A DNA stretch of 64,000 nucleotides from Rhodococcus spongiicola (GCF_004011835.1 NZ_RKLN01000002.1:696124-760123), one strand, 5' to 3'. Counted from the stretch's first letter, positions 27,356-38,329 are shown. The notes: a model not told the origin generated them from the sequence alone. A program made the numbers and translations.

Positions 27356-28111
27356 TCAGCGGCGGCGAATCGTGCGCTGCATGCCCTTCATCTTGGCGCC
27401 CGGAGGCAGAGGGCCCTTCGGCGTTGCGGCGCCGGCGCGTCCGCCGAGTGCCGCCAGCCGGGACTCGATCGAGTCCATGCGCTTGGTGTTGATGTTGCGC
27501 GGCAGCTTGTTCAGCCGCTTTGTGAGCTGTGAGAGCGGCACCTGGCCCTCGTCGTTACCGACGACGAAATCGTAAATGGGGGTGTCGCCGACCAGTCGCG
27601 CAGTCTTCTTCTTCTCCTGTGCGAGCAGACCCTTGACACGCTGCGGCGAGCCCTCGGCGATAAGGATCACGCCGGGGCGACCGATCACGCGGTGCACCGC
27701 ATCGAGTTGCGTGGTGCCCGCGACGGCATTGGTGACGCGCCACGCGCCTTGCATGTTGTCGAGCGCCCACGCCGCGGCACCGGCCTGCCCCTCGGCCTTG
27801 CCGTACACCGTCTTCTGGACCCGCCTCCCGAAGATGATGAAGCCGAATAGGACGCCGACGAGGATGCCGATCGGCAGCAGGAACCACTGGATACCGAAGA
27901 TCAGGCCGACCACGAAGAACAAGAGCGCACTCAGCACAACGGCGCCGATGATCAGCGGGAGCAGCAGCTTGTCTTCCTTGCGCTGCATCTGGAACGCCTG
28001 CCAGAGCTGAGTCCGGCGTTCCTTCGACGCCTGCTTGCGGGCTGCCTTCGCCGCCGCCTTGGCTTCCTTACTCGCTTTGCCCGCTTTTCCGGATTTACTG
28101 CCGTTCGCCAT
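27356..28111 (-). CDS. DUF4191 membrane protein
   Basis: A 251-residue protein. It has a Lys/Ala-rich N-terminal segment (~30 residues), two adjacent helices (about residues 52-72 and 75-96), and a cytoplasmic domain with the conserved RPGVILIAEGSPQRVKGLLAQEKKK motif and a basic C-terminus. This is the actinobacterial DUF4191 family (Rv2219), of unknown function. It is consistently downstream of lipA, and here the gap is 59 bp on the same strand, so a tie to lipoylation or simple co-transcription is possible. Confidence 0.88.
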   Translation of the reverse strand: MANGSKSGKAGKASKEAKAAAKAARKQASKERRTQLWQAFQMQRKEDKLLLPLIIGAVVLSALLFFVVGLIFGIQWFLLPIGILVGVLFGFIIFGRRVQKTVYGKAEGQAGAAAWALDNMQGAWRVTNAVAGTTQLDAVHRVIGRPGVILIAEGSPQRVKGLLAQEKKKTARLVGDTPIYDFVVGNDEGQVPLSQLTKRLNKLPRNINTKRMDSIESRLAALGGRAGAATPKGPLPPGAKMKGMQRTIRRR

Positions 28112-28170
28112 ACCTCACAGGATACGTCCCGCACCGCGCACCACACGCGCGCGGTGAGCGGACGTACACG

Positions 28171-29184
28171 TCAGACGCGTGCGAGACGCTCGAGTACCGA
28201 ACTGGCTTCCTGGGAAGCGGTGCCGTCCGTGGCGAGGTGTGCCTGTCCCGCCGGCAGCGGCCGTCCGTGGTGGGCCATCGCCTGGGCGTAGAGACGTCCG
28301 GCGCGGTACGAGGAGCGCACCAGCGGTCCCGCCATGACGCCCGCGAAGCCGATCTCCTCGGCCGCCTTCGAATGCTCGACGAACTCCTCCGGCTTCACCC
28401 AACGTTCGACCGGATGGTGCCGCGGTGACGGACGCAGGTACTGCGTGATGGTGATGATGTCGCAGCCGGCCTCGTGCAGGTCCACCATTGCCTGGTGCAC
28501 CTCCTCGGGGGTCTCGCCCAAACCGAGGATGAGGTTGGACTTGGTGACCAGGCCGGACTCGCGGGCGGCGCTGATCACGCCTAGCGAACGCTCGTAGCGG
28601 AACGCGGGACGGATCCGCCTGAAGATGCGCGGCACCGTCTCGAGGTTGTGTGCGAGCACCTCCGGACGCGACTCGAACACCTCGGTCAGTAGATCGGGCT
28701 TGCCGTTGAAGTCGGGGATCAGGTTCTCGACGCCTGTACCCGGATTCATCGCGTGGATCTGCCGGACCGTCTCCGCGTACAGCCACGCACCGCCGTCGGG
28801 CAGGTCGTCGCGGGCGACGCCGGTGATCGTCGAGTACCGCAGGCCCATAGCCTTGACGCTTTCCGCGACACGGCGGGGTTCGTCCCGATCCAGCTCGGCG
28901 GGCTTTCCGGTATCGATCTGACAGAAATCGCAACGGCGTGTGCACTGTTCGCCACCGATGAGGAACGTGGCCTCGCGGTCCTCCCAACACTCGTAGATGT
29001 TGGGGCAGCCCGCTTCCTCGCAGACGGTGTGCAAGCCTTCGCTTTTCACCAAGCCCTTGAGCTCGGTGTACTCCGGGCCCATCTTCGCGCGGGTCCGGAT
29101 CCACTCGGGCTTGCGCTCGATCGGGGTTTCCGCGTTTCGGATCTCGATGCGGAGCAGCTTCCGTCCGTCTGGGGCGACACTCAC
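28171..29184 (-). CDS. lipA: Lipoyl synthase
   Basis: A 337-residue radical SAM enzyme that inserts two sulfurs into octanoyl groups on lipoyl domains. The auxiliary cluster cysteines are in [12 protein letters not shown], and the radical SAM cluster cysteines are in [11 protein letters not shown]. The closing SSYRAGR motif is also present. The open frame runs far upstream into lipB, but the GTG at 29184 gives the family N-terminus ([21 protein letters not shown]). lipB lies 53 bp upstream on the same strand. Confidence 0.96.
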   Translation of the reverse strand: MSVAPDGRKLLRIEIRNAETPIERKPEWIRTRAKMGPEYTELKGLVKSEGLHTVCEEAGCPNIYECWEDREATFLIGGEQCTRRCDFCQIDTGKPAELDRDEPRRVAESVKAMGLRYSTITGVARDDLPDGGAWLYAETVRQIHAMNPGTGVENLIPDFNGKPDLLTEVFESRPEVLAHNLETVPRIFRRIRPAFRYERSLGVISAARESGLVTKSNLILGLGETPEEVHQAMVDLHEAGCDIITITQYLRPSPRHHPVERWVKPEEFVEHSKAAEEIGFAGVMAGPLVRSSYRAGRLYAQAMAHHGRPLPAGQAHLATDGTASQEASSVLERLARV

Positions 29185-29237
29185 GAAGTTGATCGTACGC
29201 CTGACCGGATCTCGCACTCGGGGCTGGGCAGGGCGGT

Positions 29238-30071
29238 TCAGCCGAACCGGGTGGTGGTGAACTCGGGCGCCTGAGGTGCGCTGTCGTGTGTCACCCGCTC
29301 TATGTCGTCGCGCGTCGTGCGCTCTATGTCGTCGCGCGTCGTGCGCTCTATGTCGTCGCGCGTCGTGCGCTCTATGTCCTTGAAGGTGACCGGGAGGCTT
29401 CCGTCCAGGGCTGCCATGACCGCCTCGGTGACCGCGGGGGTGACCTCGCCGACTGTGACATCGCGGCCGAGTTCGCGCGAGAGGGTCGTCACGCCGGCGT
29501 CGTGGATACCGCACGGAACGATGTTGTCGAAACCGTTCAGTGCCGCGTTGCAGTTCAGGGCGAAGCCGTGGAGCGTGACTCCGCGCTGGACTCGCACACC
29601 GATCGCGGCGACCTTGCGTTCGGGCACCCGCCGGCCGTCGACCGATGCGGCGGGCAGCCACACACCTGAGCGGCCCTCGACCCGCCCGCACGTCAGACCG
29701 AGGTCGGTGCAGACAGTGATCAGCGCCTCTTCGATCCGCCGCACGTAGCTGACGACGTCGACGGGTTCGGCGAGCTTCACGATGGGGTAGCCGACCAGCT
29801 GGCCCGGGCCGTGCCAGGTGATCTTGCCACCACGGTCGACGTCGATGACCGGGGTGCCGTCGACTGGCCGATCCTCCGGAGCGGTTCGGCGTCCGGCCGT
29901 GTAGACGGCGGGATGCTCGAGGAGGAGCAACGTATCCGGTCCCACGCCGTCCGCGCGAGCCGTGGCGAGCGTTCGCTGGTGCTGCCAGGCCTGCATGTAG
30001 TCGATGCGGCCGAGGACTTCAACGGACATCGGCTGGGAACTGGATCGGGCCGACGCGGTGGTACTGCGCAT
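29238..30071 (-). CDS. lipB: Octanoyltransferase (LipB)
   Basis: A 277-residue enzyme that moves octanoate from acyl carrier protein to lipoyl domains. It has [30 protein letters not shown], the catalytic Lys in ERKVAAIGV, and the catalytic Cys in [15 protein letters not shown]. The core ends near residue 235. The C-terminal tail is four copies of an 8-residue unit, DIERTTRD, made by a 24-bp DNA repeat and absent from ordinary LipB. I choose ATG 30071 by comparison with the mycobacterial N-terminus. ATG 30110 and 30029 are alternatives. Confidence 0.92.
   Translation of the reverse strand: MRSTTASARSSSQPMSVEVLGRIDYMQAWQHQRTLATARADGVGPDTLLLLEHPAVYTAGRRTAPEDRPVDGTPVIDVDRGGKITWHGPGQLVGYPIVKLAEPVDVVSYVRRIEEALITVCTDLGLTCGRVEGRSGVWLPAASVDGRRVPERKVAAIGVRVQRGVTLHGFALNCNAALNGFDNIVPCGIHDAGVTTLSRELGRDVTVGEVTPAVTEAVMAALDGSLPVTFKDIERTTRDDIERTTRDDIERTTRDDIERVTHDSAPQAPEFTTTRFG
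29298..29369. repeat. 24-bp tandem repeat, three copies, inside lipB
   Basis: Three identical 24-bp units begin at 29298, 29322 and 29346 (each starting CTCTATGTCGTCGCG), with a partial fourth at 29370. The length keeps the lipB frame and adds DIERTTRD repeats to the protein tail. Confidence 0.95.
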
Positions 30072-30106
30072 GGGATAGACGTTACGCCCGCCGACCCGAT
30101 GGTCCG

Positions 30107-30997
30107 TCACGGCTCGAGTGCGTATGCGAGTGCGGCATCGATGGTCGGGTGCAGGAACGAGAATCCAGCCTGTTCGAGCGCGGTCGGGACGGCGCGTTGG
30201 CCGGTCAGTACTGCCTCCCGACCGAACTCACCGATCAGTGCGGTAACCGCGAATCCCGGCACCATCCACGGTGCTGGGCGGTGGAGTGCGCGCCCCATGG
30301 CCGCACTGAACCGTGCATTCGTTACGGGTTCCGGTGCGCACAGGTTCACCGGCCCTTGGACGTCGCCGTGGGTCAGGACGAACTCGATCGCCGCCACCTC
30401 GTCGGCGAGGGTGATCCACGACATGTATTGGCGGCCGCTCCCGAGTCGGCCACCGAGCCCGAGCGAGTACAGCGGCCGCAACCGGCCGAGCATCCCGCCG
30501 CGTGGCGACAGTACGGTCGCGGTGCGGATCGACACGGTACGGACCCCGCCGTCGTACGCCGGGGTAGTCGCGTCCTCCCAGTCCTGGCACACCTGCGCCA
30601 GGAATCCGCTGCCCGACGGCGAGCGCTCGTCGACGATCCGGTCCTTGGTGTCGCCGTAGTACCCGACGGCGCTGCCGTTGACGAGGACCGGCACCTCTGC
30701 CTCGACCACCGCGTGCGCCAGCACGTCCGTCGTGGTGAGTCGACTGTCGCGGATGGCCTGCTTGTAGGCCCCCGACCAACGCTTGTCGCCGATGCCCGCG
30801 CCGCACAGGTTGACTACCGCGTCGGCGCCGCGCAGTGCGCCCGGGTCGAGCATGCCCGACTCCGGATTCCACTCGAACTCGTCGCGGCCAACAGGTGTGC
30901 GTCGCACCAGACGTGCGACGTCGTGGCCATCGTCGCGCAGGGTCTCGACGAGCGTCTTCCCGATCAGGCCGGACGATCCGGCGACGATCACACGCAT
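30107..30997 (-). CDS. TIGR01777 family NAD(P)-binding epimerase-like protein
   Basis: A 296-residue short-chain dehydrogenase/epimerase-like protein (Rv2216, YfcH/SulA-like). The dinucleotide-binding loop is [10 protein letters not shown]. The family motif is [12 protein letters not shown], and SAVGYYGD and a C-terminal DUF1731 region ([22 protein letters not shown]) follow. Substrate is unknown. It is co-directional with lipB, 35 bp away, and separated from sucB upstream by a strong terminator and a tandem repeat. Confidence 0.9.
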   Translation of the reverse strand: MRVIVAGSSGLIGKTLVETLRDDGHDVARLVRRTPVGRDEFEWNPESGMLDPGALRGADAVVNLCGAGIGDKRWSGAYKQAIRDSRLTTTDVLAHAVVEAEVPVLVNGSAVGYYGDTKDRIVDERSPSGSGFLAQVCQDWEDATTPAYDGGVRTVSIRTATVLSPRGGMLGRLRPLYSLGLGGRLGSGRQYMSWITLADEVAAIEFVLTHGDVQGPVNLCAPEPVTNARFSAAMGRALHRPAPWMVPGFAVTALIGEFGREAVLTGQRAVPTALEQAGFSFLHPTIDAALAYALEP

Positions 30998-31010
30998 GGC
31001 GTCCTCCTAG

Positions 31011-31055
31011 CTCTCGAACACACCGCTCTCGAACACACCGCTGTCGAACACACCG
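31011..31055. repeat. 15-bp tandem repeat, three copies
   Basis: CTCTCGAACACACCG twice, then CTGTCGAACACACCG. The repeat sits between the TIGR01777 start codon region and the sucB terminator. Confidence 0.93.
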
Positions 31056-31092
31056 AGGGGCACCATCCCTGGCGAGATGGTGCCCCTCGGTG
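31051..31092 (-). terminator. sucB terminator
   Basis: A 17-bp perfect stem (CACCGAGGGGCACCATC and complement) with an 8-base loop, 32 bp past the sucB stop. On the minus strand it is followed by TGTT. Confidence 0.9.
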
Positions 31093-31123
31093 GCGTATCA
31101 CGTCGAGTTCTTGGCCCGGCGCC

Positions 31124-32872
31124 CTACAGGCCGAGGTCGGCCTCGAACGCCGCCTCCTCGAGGCGCTGCTTGATCGTCGTCAGGAAGCGACCGGCGTCCG
31201 CGCCGTCGACCAGGCGGTGGTCATAGGTCAGCGGCAGGTAGCACATCGAGCGGACGCCGATGGACTCGTTGCCGTTCTCGTCCTGCAAGACGACCGGGCG
31301 CTTGACGATCGCGCCGGTACCCAGCATCGCCGCCTGCGGTGGAACCAGGATCGGGGTGTCGAACAGGGCGCCCTGGCTGCCGATGTTTGTGATGGTGAAG
31401 GTGCCACCGGCCAACTCGTCCGGCTTGAGGCCCCCGGAGCGGGCGCGCTTCGCGATGTCGGCGATCGCGCGGGCGAGGCCGGCCAGCGACAGGTCTCCAG
31501 CGTTGTGGATCACCGGGGAGAGCAGACCCTGCTCGGTGTCGACGGCGATGCCCAGGTGCTCGGCCGGGTGGTAGGTGATCTCCTTGGTGTCCTCGTCGTA
31601 GCTCGCGTTCACGTTCGGATGAACCTTGAGCGCCTCGACGACAGCCTTTGCGAAGAACGGCAGGAACGTGAGGTTCACGCCCTCGCGCTCGGCGAACTCG
31701 GCCTTGGCCTGGGCGCGCAGCGCAGCGATCTTGGTGACGTCGACCTCGAAGGTCTGGGTCAGCTGTGCCGTGGTCTGCAGCGACTCGCGGGTCTTGGCCG
31801 CGGTGATTTGGCGGATCCGATTGGCCTTCTGCGTGGTGCCGCGCAGAAGCGCCAACTCCGGACGGACACCAGCGGTGACGGCCGGGGCCGGAGCGGCCGG
31901 AGCAGCAGCCGGCGTGGGTGCAGGGGCTTTCGCGGCCTCGGCCGCGGCGAGCACGTCCTGCTTGCGGATGCGGCCGCCGACACCGGTGCCCTCGACCGTC
32001 GAGAGGTCGACGTTGTTGTCCGCAGCGAGCTTACGAACCAGTGGGGTGACGTAGGGGGTGGCCTTGCCCGACGGCGCCGGGGCCGGTGGGGCGGGGGCGG
32101 CAGCCGCAGGAGCGGCGGGGGCGGCCGGTGCGGGGGCGGCTGGTGCCGGTGCGGGGGCGGCCGGGGCCGGAGCAGCGGGCGCGGCGGCCGCAGGAGCCGG
32201 GGCCGGCGCGGGCGTCGGGGCAGCTGGAGCAGCCGGGGCGCCGGAACCGACGACGGCGAGCTGGCCACCCACACCGACGACGTCGTCCTCCTGCGCGGTG
32301 ATCTCGACCAGCACGCCGGCGACGGGTGAGGGGATCTCGGTGTCGACCTTGTCGGTGGAGACTTCGAGGAGCGGCTCGTCCACGGCGACCTCGTCGCCGA
32401 CGGCCTTGAGCCAGCGGGTGACGGTGCCCTCCGTGACCGACTCACCGAGCTCCGGCATGGTGACCGAGGTGTTCGACCCGGAACCGGCGGGCGCAGGAGT
32501 GGGTGCGGGAGCGGGAGTCGGTGCCGGAGCTGCAGCGGCGGGCGCGGGGGAGGGCTCGGCAGCGGCGGGAGCCTGTGCTGCAGGAGCAGGAGCAGGAGCA
32601 GGAGCAGCAGCAGCGGCGGGAGCGGGAGCCTCACCGGCGTCACCGATCACGGCCAGCTCTCCACCAATTGGGACGACGTCGTCCTCCTGCGCGACGATCT
32701 TCGTCAGGACGCCTGCGGAGGGGGACGGGATCTCGGTGTCGACCTTGTCGGTCGAGACCTCGAGGAGCGGCTCGTCTACGTCGACCGTGTCCCCTTCCTG
32801 CTTGAGCCACCGCGTGACAGTTCCCTCGGTGACAGACTCACCAAGGGCTGGCATCTGGACGGAGAAGGCCAT
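31124..32872 (-). CDS. sucB: Dihydrolipoamide acyltransferase, E2 component with two lipoyl domains
   Basis: A 582-residue core enzyme of pyruvate/2-oxo-acid dehydrogenase in actinobacteria (Rv2215, SucB/DlaT). Lipoyl domain 1 spans residues ~3-78 with lipoyl-lysine K43, and lipoyl domain 2 ~136-210 with K175, both in STDKVDTEI. Long Ala/Pro linkers separate them. A peripheral-subunit-binding domain ([16 protein letters not shown]...[13 protein letters not shown]) and a catalytic domain with [16 protein letters not shown] follow. The ATG at 32872 follows GAGGAG. LipA and LipB, encoded just downstream, modify this protein. Confidence 0.95.
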   Translation of the reverse strand: MAFSVQMPALGESVTEGTVTRWLKQEGDTVDVDEPLLEVSTDKVDTEIPSPSAGVLTKIVAQEDDVVPIGGELAVIGDAGEAPAPAAAAAPAPAPAPAAQAPAAAEPSPAPAAAAPAPTPAPAPTPAPAGSGSNTSVTMPELGESVTEGTVTRWLKAVGDEVAVDEPLLEVSTDKVDTEIPSPVAGVLVEITAQEDDVVGVGGQLAVVGSGAPAAPAAPTPAPAPAPAAAAPAAPAPAAPAPAPAAPAPAAPAAPAAAAPAPPAPAPSGKATPYVTPLVRKLAADNNVDLSTVEGTGVGGRIRKQDVLAAAEAAKAPAPTPAAAPAAPAPAVTAGVRPELALLRGTTQKANRIRQITAAKTRESLQTTAQLTQTFEVDVTKIAALRAQAKAEFAEREGVNLTFLPFFAKAVVEALKVHPNVNASYDEDTKEITYHPAEHLGIAVDTEQGLLSPVIHNAGDLSLAGLARAIADIAKRARSGGLKPDELAGGTFTITNIGSQGALFDTPILVPPQAAMLGTGAIVKRPVVLQDENGNESIGVRSMCYLPLTYDHRLVDGADAGRFLTTIKQRLEEAAFEADLGL

Positions 32873-33185
32873 TTCGTTTGACTCCTCGACTGTTGTGTTC
32901 AGGTTGTTGAGTTTTTGTCGACTTGTGGTCGAAGACCATTGTGCTCGAGATGCCCCGAGATGCACGGTTGCGGTGACAATACGACGATTCCGAGGTGCCT
33001 CACACCGGTGGTGTGCTGCGCCCCGGAGCCCTCGCGCGTAGCGCTCCGCCCATCCTTTCATTGATGCGCAAACGGCGTGTTGCGCGGGGCGTGTCATCTG
33101 CACTTCTCGCCGCCGACGGTGCAGACTGGCAAAATCGGACAGATCGCCCCGCAGTTGGCCTGCGTGGCAGGGAGGAGAAGGTCAC
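32873..33185. other. Divergent promoter region of sucB with a palindrome
   Basis: This is a 313-bp spacer between sucB and a small divergent gene. It contains the perfect inverted repeat CACACC-GGT-GGTGTG (33001-33015), a possible operator, and no credible gene. The small gene's ribosome-binding site GGGAGGAGA lies at its right edge. Confidence 0.5.
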
Positions 33186-33527
33186 GTGGGGCTGTTCGAT
33201 CGGTTCACTCGCGCCAAAGCGCGAACTGTTTCGTCCGAGATGTCCGATGCGCGTCACCTCGCGGACTGGGCTCGCTCGCGCTACGGGGTAGAGGCGTATG
33301 TCGAGCCAGAGACCACGGTGACCGAGCTGACGGTGGTCCTCGTTGCGGCAAACGGGGAGTGGACGCGTCGCAAGGTCGGCGGGGAACGCGGTGCCAGACG
33401 GCTAGGCCAGGAACTGCATATCCCGGTCTACGACGTCCGCAAGACCGGCTACCCGCAGCGGATGCGCGACTACGACGCTCGGCAGCGGATCGAGCGCAGG
33501 CGCGCCCGCGCCCGCGAGTTCGAGTGA
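33186..33527 (+). CDS. Conserved actinobacterial hypothetical protein, 113 residues
   Basis: A small basic cytoplasmic protein beginning MGLFDRFTRAKART. It has a central beta-rich part (TELTVVLVAANGEWTRRKVGG), the PVYDVRKTGYPQRMRDYD segment, and a very Arg-rich end. Similar proteins sit between sucB and pepB in related genomes and are often labelled oxidoreductase without support; I see no cofactor motif. The GTG start follows a strong GGGAGGAGA. Function is unknown. Confidence 0.8.
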   Translation: MGLFDRFTRAKARTVSSEMSDARHLADWARSRYGVEAYVEPETTVTELTVVLVAANGEWTRRKVGGERGARRLGQELHIPVYDVRKTGYPQRMRDYDARQRIERRRARAREFE

Positions 33528-33576
33528 CGACGGTGCGGGCAGCGGACCCGAGTCGTCGCGCCGCCCGCCGTTCCCG

Positions 33577-33614
33577 CCTCTAGCCGTGGCCGACAGTGCC
33601 TCTAGCCGTGGCCG
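33577..33614. repeat. 16-bp direct repeat duplicating the pepB 3' end
   Basis: CCTCTAGCCGTGGCCG occurs at 33577-33592 and 33599-33614 (22-bp period). The right copy holds the pepB stop codon and last codons (GHG-stop on the minus strand). The left copy is a duplicate just past the gene. Confidence 0.88.
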
Positions 33615-35137
33615 GCGATGTCCTCGAGAACCGAGATCATGGTCCGAACCGGGACACCTGTGCCGCCCTTGCCGGTGTAGCCGAACGGCCCGCCGGTATT
33701 GAACGCGGGCCCAGCCACGTCGATGTGTGCCCACTGCACGCCGTCTGCGACGAACTCCTTCAGGAAGATCGCTGCCGCGAGCATCCCGCCCGAGCGGTGC
33801 GACGTGACGTTGGCCAGGTCCGCGACTCGAGACTTCAGGTCAGCGCGCAACTCGGCAGGCAGGGGCATGGGCCACGCGTTCTCGCCGACGTCCTGTGAGA
33901 TCGCGGCAACCCTGTCCCGGAACTCGTCGGTGCCCATGACACCAGGCGTGCGATTACCGAGCGCTACCACCTGCGCCCCCGTGAGCGTGGCCGTGTCGAT
34001 CAGATAATCGGGCGCGTCCTCGCAGGCCCGCACCATCGCGTCGGCGAGGATCAGGCGGCCCTCGGCATCGGTGTTGATGACCTCGACGGTGGTGCCGCCG
34101 TACTGGGTGAGGACGTCACCGGGGCGTTGCGCCGTCGCCGAGGGCATGTTCTCCGCCATCGGTACCCACGCGGTGACGTCGACCGGGAGGCCCAGCTTGG
34201 CGGCCAGCACGACCGTCGCGACGGCGGCGGCGGCACCACCCATGTCGGAGGTCATGTTCTCCATGCCCGCGGCCGGCTTGATCGAGATGCCGCCGGTGTC
34301 GAACGTGATGCCCTTGCCGACCAGGGCGACCTTCTTGACACCGCGACGCTTACCGGCCGAGTACGTCATCTGGACCAGGCGCGGCGGTCGCGACGATCCC
34401 TGGCCGACGCCGATGATGCCGCCGTACCCGGCCTTGGTTAGTTCCTTCTCGTCGAGCACCTTGACTGTCAACCCGGCTGCGTTGCCGAGGGCCTTCGCGC
34501 GGGCAGCGAACTCGGCGGGGAACAGGTGGCTGGGCGGGGTGTTGACGAGTTCACGGGCGGTGGCGACCGCCTCGGCGATCGCCGCCGACCTTGCCAGCGC
34601 GTCCTTGGATGCCTTTGCACGGGGCGATTCGACGAGCAGTTCGACACGAGCGAGCGGTTGTCCGTCGGCGTCCGGCGCGGACTTCGACTTGAACTCGCCG
34701 AAATCGTAGGCGCCGAGGTAGAAGCCCTCGGCCGTGGCACCGAGATCCGCATCGGACAGCGTGGTCGCGGCTGTGGCGACACCGGAAAGGGCACGCGCTG
34801 CGACACCGGCGGACTTGCGGATCTGCTCTGCGTCGATCTGGTCGGCGGCGCCGAGTCCGACAGCGAGCACGCTCGATACGGGCAACTCGGTGGGGGCCGG
34901 GATACGGGTGAGTTCCTCGGCCTTGCCGGTGGCGCCGACCGACTGCAGGTCGTCGAGTAGATCCGCAAGAACCTGTTCGTCCACCCCGGCGCCGACCAGC
35001 GCCTCGGGGCCGTCGGAACCGGTAGTCAGACCGATCACGAGAACGTCGACCCGCTTGCCGAGCGAACCGGTGAGTGCCAGTTCGGGGCCCAAGAGGCGGG
35101 AGGGGAAAGCGGTTGCGGGCACGAGCATCTCCTGCAT
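33602..35137 (-). CDS. pepB: Leucyl aminopeptidase (M17)
   Basis: A 511-residue cytosolic metallopeptidase removing N-terminal residues from peptides. The N-terminal domain is ~170 residues. The catalytic domain carries the metal and substrate motifs [26 protein letters not shown], and the signature [13 protein letters not shown]. The two-zinc site residues are intact. The start is either ATG 35137 or ATG 35128; neither has a strong ribosome-binding site. It is divergent from gcvT, as in M. tuberculosis (Rv2213/Rv2211c region). Confidence 0.94.
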   Translation of the reverse strand: MQEMLVPATAFPSRLLGPELALTGSLGKRVDVLVIGLTTGSDGPEALVGAGVDEQVLADLLDDLQSVGATGKAEELTRIPAPTELPVSSVLAVGLGAADQIDAEQIRKSAGVAARALSGVATAATTLSDADLGATAEGFYLGAYDFGEFKSKSAPDADGQPLARVELLVESPRAKASKDALARSAAIAEAVATARELVNTPPSHLFPAEFAARAKALGNAAGLTVKVLDEKELTKAGYGGIIGVGQGSSRPPRLVQMTYSAGKRRGVKKVALVGKGITFDTGGISIKPAAGMENMTSDMGGAAAAVATVVLAAKLGLPVDVTAWVPMAENMPSATAQRPGDVLTQYGGTTVEVINTDAEGRLILADAMVRACEDAPDYLIDTATLTGAQVVALGNRTPGVMGTDEFRDRVAAISQDVGENAWPMPLPAELRADLKSRVADLANVTSHRSGGMLAAAIFLKEFVADGVQWAHIDVAGPAFNTGGPFGYTGKGGTGVPVRTMISVLEDIAGHG

Positions 35138-35235
35138 GTGGCGGTGGGAGTAGGGAAACGTGATGACCGAAATCCGATGTTAGTGCCCAGAATGCGGTGC
35201 GGGGGCGCCGGCGGCGTCGGCTAGCGTTGTCGCCC

Positions 35236-36336
35236 ATGAGCGACGCGCAGCTGCTTCGGGGCCCCATTCATTCCGTCCACGTCGACCTCGGCGCCACATT
35301 TGCACCGTTCGGCGGGTGGGAGATGCCGGTTTCGTACGCCGGCACCGTCGCCGAGCACACCGCGGTGCGTGAGTCGGTGGGCGTGTTCGACGTCAGCCAC
35401 CTCGGCAAGGCACTCGTCAAGGGTGCGGGCGCAGCAGACTTCGTCAACGCGACCCTCACCGCCGATCTCGCCAAGATCGGCCCGGGCCGGGCCCAGTACA
35501 CGCTGTGCTGTACCGAAGCGGGCGGCGTCGTCGACGATCTGATCGCCTACTACGTGGCCGAGGACGAGGTGTTCCTCGTGCCGAATGCGGCCAACACCGC
35601 CGACGTCGTCGCACGTCTGCAGGCCGCCGCGCCGTCGGGGCTCGAGATCACCGATCAGCACCGCGACTTCGGCGTGTTCGCCGTCCAGGGTCCGCGGTCC
35701 GTCGAGGTCCTCACAGCGCTGGGTCTGCCCACCGACATCGCCTACATGGCCTTCGTGGACGCCGACTGGAACGGAGTGCCGGTCCGGGTGTGCCGCAGCG
35801 GCTACACCGGTGAGCGTGGTTACGAGCTGCTGCCGCGCTGGGCCGACAGTGAGGCGCTCTTCCGGGCGTTGGTCGACGCCGTCCGCGCCCACGGCGGTGA
35901 GGTCGCGGGCCTGGGCGCCCGCGACACCCTGCGAACCGAGGCGGGTTACCCGCTGCACGGGCACGAACTGTCGCTCGAAATCTCTCCGCTGCAGGCGCGG
36001 TGTGGCTGGGCGATCGGATGGTCCAAACCCCAGTTCTTCGGCCGCGATGCGCTCGTCGCCGAGAAGGAGGCCGGCCCGGCCCGACGTCTGTGGGGGATCA
36101 AGGCCCTCGACCGGGGGGTGCTGCGTGAGGGGCAGGCCGTCTCGCGTGACGGTGCCGCGATCGGGGAGACGACGTCGGGCACGTTCTCGCCGACTTTGAA
36201 GGTCGGCATAGCGCTTGCCTTGCTCGACACCTCCGCAGACCTGTCGGCCGGCGACGAGATCACCGTCGACGTGCGTGGACGTACCCTTCGGTGCGAGGTC
36301 GTCACCCCTCCGTTCGTGCCGGTTCACACCAAGTAA
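35236..36336 (+). CDS. gcvT: Aminomethyltransferase (glycine cleavage T protein)
   Basis: A 366-residue folate enzyme of glycine cleavage that releases ammonia and passes the one-carbon unit to tetrahydrofolate. Motifs are [38 protein letters not shown], and [20 protein letters not shown], with the conserved Asp in the first half. The start is ATG 35236; the upstream Arg-rich frame is non-coding. ilvE follows after 50 bp on the same strand. The other glycine-cleavage genes are not in the window. Confidence 0.94.
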   Translation: MSDAQLLRGPIHSVHVDLGATFAPFGGWEMPVSYAGTVAEHTAVRESVGVFDVSHLGKALVKGAGAADFVNATLTADLAKIGPGRAQYTLCCTEAGGVVDDLIAYYVAEDEVFLVPNAANTADVVARLQAAAPSGLEITDQHRDFGVFAVQGPRSVEVLTALGLPTDIAYMAFVDADWNGVPVRVCRSGYTGERGYELLPRWADSEALFRALVDAVRAHGGEVAGLGARDTLRTEAGYPLHGHELSLEISPLQARCGWAIGWSKPQFFGRDALVAEKEAGPARRLWGIKALDRGVLREGQAVSRDGAAIGETTSGTFSPTLKVGIALALLDTSADLSAGDEITVDVRGRTLRCEVVTPPFVPVHTK

Positions 36337-36386
36337 CGCTCCATACCTGGCAAGCGGCGAATCTCCGTTCGATAGGATTCCGGCTC

Positions 36387-37523
36387 ATGACAGACGGCCT
36401 CGAATTCGTGCTCACCCAGCATCCTTCCCCCGCGACCGACGAGGCGCGGCGCGGGATTCTGGAGTCGCCCGGGTTCGGCCGGTACTTCACCGATCACATG
36501 GTCTCGATCATGTACACCGAGGGTCGGGGTTGGCACGACGCCGAGGTTGTGCCGTACGGCCCCCTCGAGCTGGACCCTGCCGCGATGGTGCTGCACTACG
36601 GGCAAGCGATCTTCGAGGGCCTCAAGGCGTACCGTCAGCCGGACGGCAGTATCGGGTCGTTCCGTGTCACCGCCAACGCCGAGCGCATGCGCGACTCGGC
36701 TCGCCGGCTGGCGATGCCGGAACTGCCCGACGAGCTGTTCGTGGGTTCTATCGAAGCGCTGCTCGAGGTGGACGAGGCGTGGGTTCCCGCTGCCGGCAGC
36801 GAAGACGCGTTGTACTTGCGTCCTTTCATGTACGCCAGCGAGGTCGGTCTGGGCATTCGTCCGGCCAAGCAGTACCGCTACCTGCTGATCGCGTCTCCGG
36901 CTGGCGCCTACTTCCCGCGCGGGGTCAAGCCCGTGAGTGTGTGGCTGTCGCGCGAGTACGTGCGGGCCGCCCCGGGCGGCACCGGAGCCGCTAAGTTCGC
37001 CGGCAACTATGCGGGGTCCCTGCTCGCGCAGGCGGAGGCCGCGAACCATGGCTGCGACCAGGTGGTGTGGCTCGACGCGATCGAGCGCAAGTATGTCGAA
37101 GAGATGGGTGCGATGAACCTGTTCTTCATCTTCGGCTCGGGTCCCGAGGCTCGCCTGGTGACGCCTTCGCTGTCCGGATCGCTGCTGCCGGGCATCACCC
37201 GGGACTCTCTGGTGACTCTCGCGACCGATGCCGGTTTCGCTGTCGAGGAGCGCAGGATCAGTACCGACGAGTGGACCGAGAAGGCTCTGTCGGGGGAGCT
37301 CACCGAGGTGTTCGCGTGCGGCACCGCAGCCGTCATCACCCCAGTCGCCTGGGTCAAATCAGCTGAGGGCGAGTTCACGATCGGCGACGGCGAGCCCGGC
37401 AAGATCTCGATGGCACTACGCGACACTCTCACCGGCATCCAGCGCGGCACCTTCGCCGACACCCACGGCTGGATGACCACGCTGCGCCGCTCGCCGGCGC
37501 ACGACGGACAAGGGGTTGGCTGA
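36387..37523 (+). CDS. ilvE: Branched-chain-amino-acid aminotransferase
   Basis: A 378-residue fold-type IV PLP enzyme interconverting Leu/Ile/Val and their keto acids. Motifs are [13 protein letters not shown], RLRxS-type [15 protein letters not shown], the PLP lysine in [16 protein letters not shown], and the class signature [12 protein letters not shown]. The ATG at 36387 is chosen as the start of homology. The overlapping upstream frame lies inside gcvT. It is followed by cobS on the opposite strand, 42 bp away. Confidence 0.95.
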   Translation: MTDGLEFVLTQHPSPATDEARRGILESPGFGRYFTDHMVSIMYTEGRGWHDAEVVPYGPLELDPAAMVLHYGQAIFEGLKAYRQPDGSIGSFRVTANAERMRDSARRLAMPELPDELFVGSIEALLEVDEAWVPAAGSEDALYLRPFMYASEVGLGIRPAKQYRYLLIASPAGAYFPRGVKPVSVWLSREYVRAAPGGTGAAKFAGNYAGSLLAQAEAANHGCDQVVWLDAIERKYVEEMGAMNLFFIFGSGPEARLVTPSLSGSLLPGITRDSLVTLATDAGFAVEERRISTDEWTEKALSGELTEVFACGTAAVITPVAWVKSAEGEFTIGDGEPGKISMALRDTLTGIQRGTFADTHGWMTTLRRSPAHDGQGVG

Positions 37524-37565
37524 CGGGCCAGTCGGCCGATGGTCGGGGAACCGGCGGTTCGTCCG

Positions 37566-38327
37566 TCAGCCTCCGAGCAGGAACCCGACAGCGGTCGCCG
37601 CGACCGTGAACTCGACAGCGGCGCCGAGCACGTCGCCGTTGATGCCTTCGAAGCGCCGGACGCAGTGCCGCACCAGTAGCACGGCGCCGGCCAGGGCCAC
37701 GACCACCACGAGGGGGCCCTGCCACCACCGGTCCGGGACCGCCCACGCGGCGGCGACGACCAATGCCGTGCCCCACATCGCCGCAGCCCACGACGACTGA
37801 GAACCTGCCACAAGCGCACCGAACCCGTGTTCACTGGACGCGGGAATCCCACGGCGGCAAGCGAATACGACCGCGACCCGCCCCGCGATGAGGGCGACGG
37901 CCACCGCGAACCAGGAGCTGTCGGCCGCCAGTGTTCCGAAGGCCAGAGCTTGGACGCCGATCGTCACGACCAGCGCGATCACCCCGAATGGGCCGGCACT
38001 GCCGCTGTGCATGATCTGGCGTGCCCGCTCCGGCGGCCCGTAGCAACCGAGGCCATCGGCGGTGTCGGCGAGACCGTCGATGTGCATGCCGCGGGTGACG
38101 AGCGCCAGCGCCCCGACGGTCAGCAGACCCGCGAGTGCCGGTTCGAGACGGCCCCACTGCAGCAGCCAGAGCAAGCCGACCGCGATCGCCCCGAGTACCG
38201 CGCCCACCACAGGGGCCGCCGCGATTGCGCGCCGGCCCTCGGGGCGACCGATGTCGCGCGGGCCACGAACCGGCAGCACCGTCAACCAGGACAGGGCCAG
38301 TGCCAACCCGGTGACTGTGCTCCGCAC
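37566..38327 (-). CDS. cobS: Adenosylcobinamide-GDP ribazoletransferase (cobalamin synthase)
   Basis: A 253-residue integral membrane enzyme that joins adenosylcobinamide-GDP with alpha-ribazole to complete the cobalamin lower loop. About seven hydrophobic segments are present, plus the acidic signature HIDGLADTADGLG at ~80-92. The motif SGSAGPFGV, conserved in the family, follows. The GTG start is 2 bp after the cobT stop, so the two are co-transcribed and probably coupled. Confidence 0.92.
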   Translation of the reverse strand: MRSTVTGLALALSWLTVLPVRGPRDIGRPEGRRAIAAAPVVGAVLGAIAVGLLWLLQWGRLEPALAGLLTVGALALVTRGMHIDGLADTADGLGCYGPPERARQIMHSGSAGPFGVIALVVTIGVQALAFGTLAADSSWFAVAVALIAGRVAVVFACRRGIPASSEHGFGALVAGSQSSWAAAMWGTALVVAAAWAVPDRWWQGPLVVVVALAGAVLLVRHCVRRFEGINGDVLGAAVEFTVAATAVGFLLGG

Positions 38328-38329
38328 GA

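Noticed and set aside
30149..32329. 726-codon plus-strand frame opposite TIGR01777 and sucB
   Set aside because: Runs through the complement of two well-defined genes, a terminator and a repeat; composition is Arg/Gly/Ala filler.
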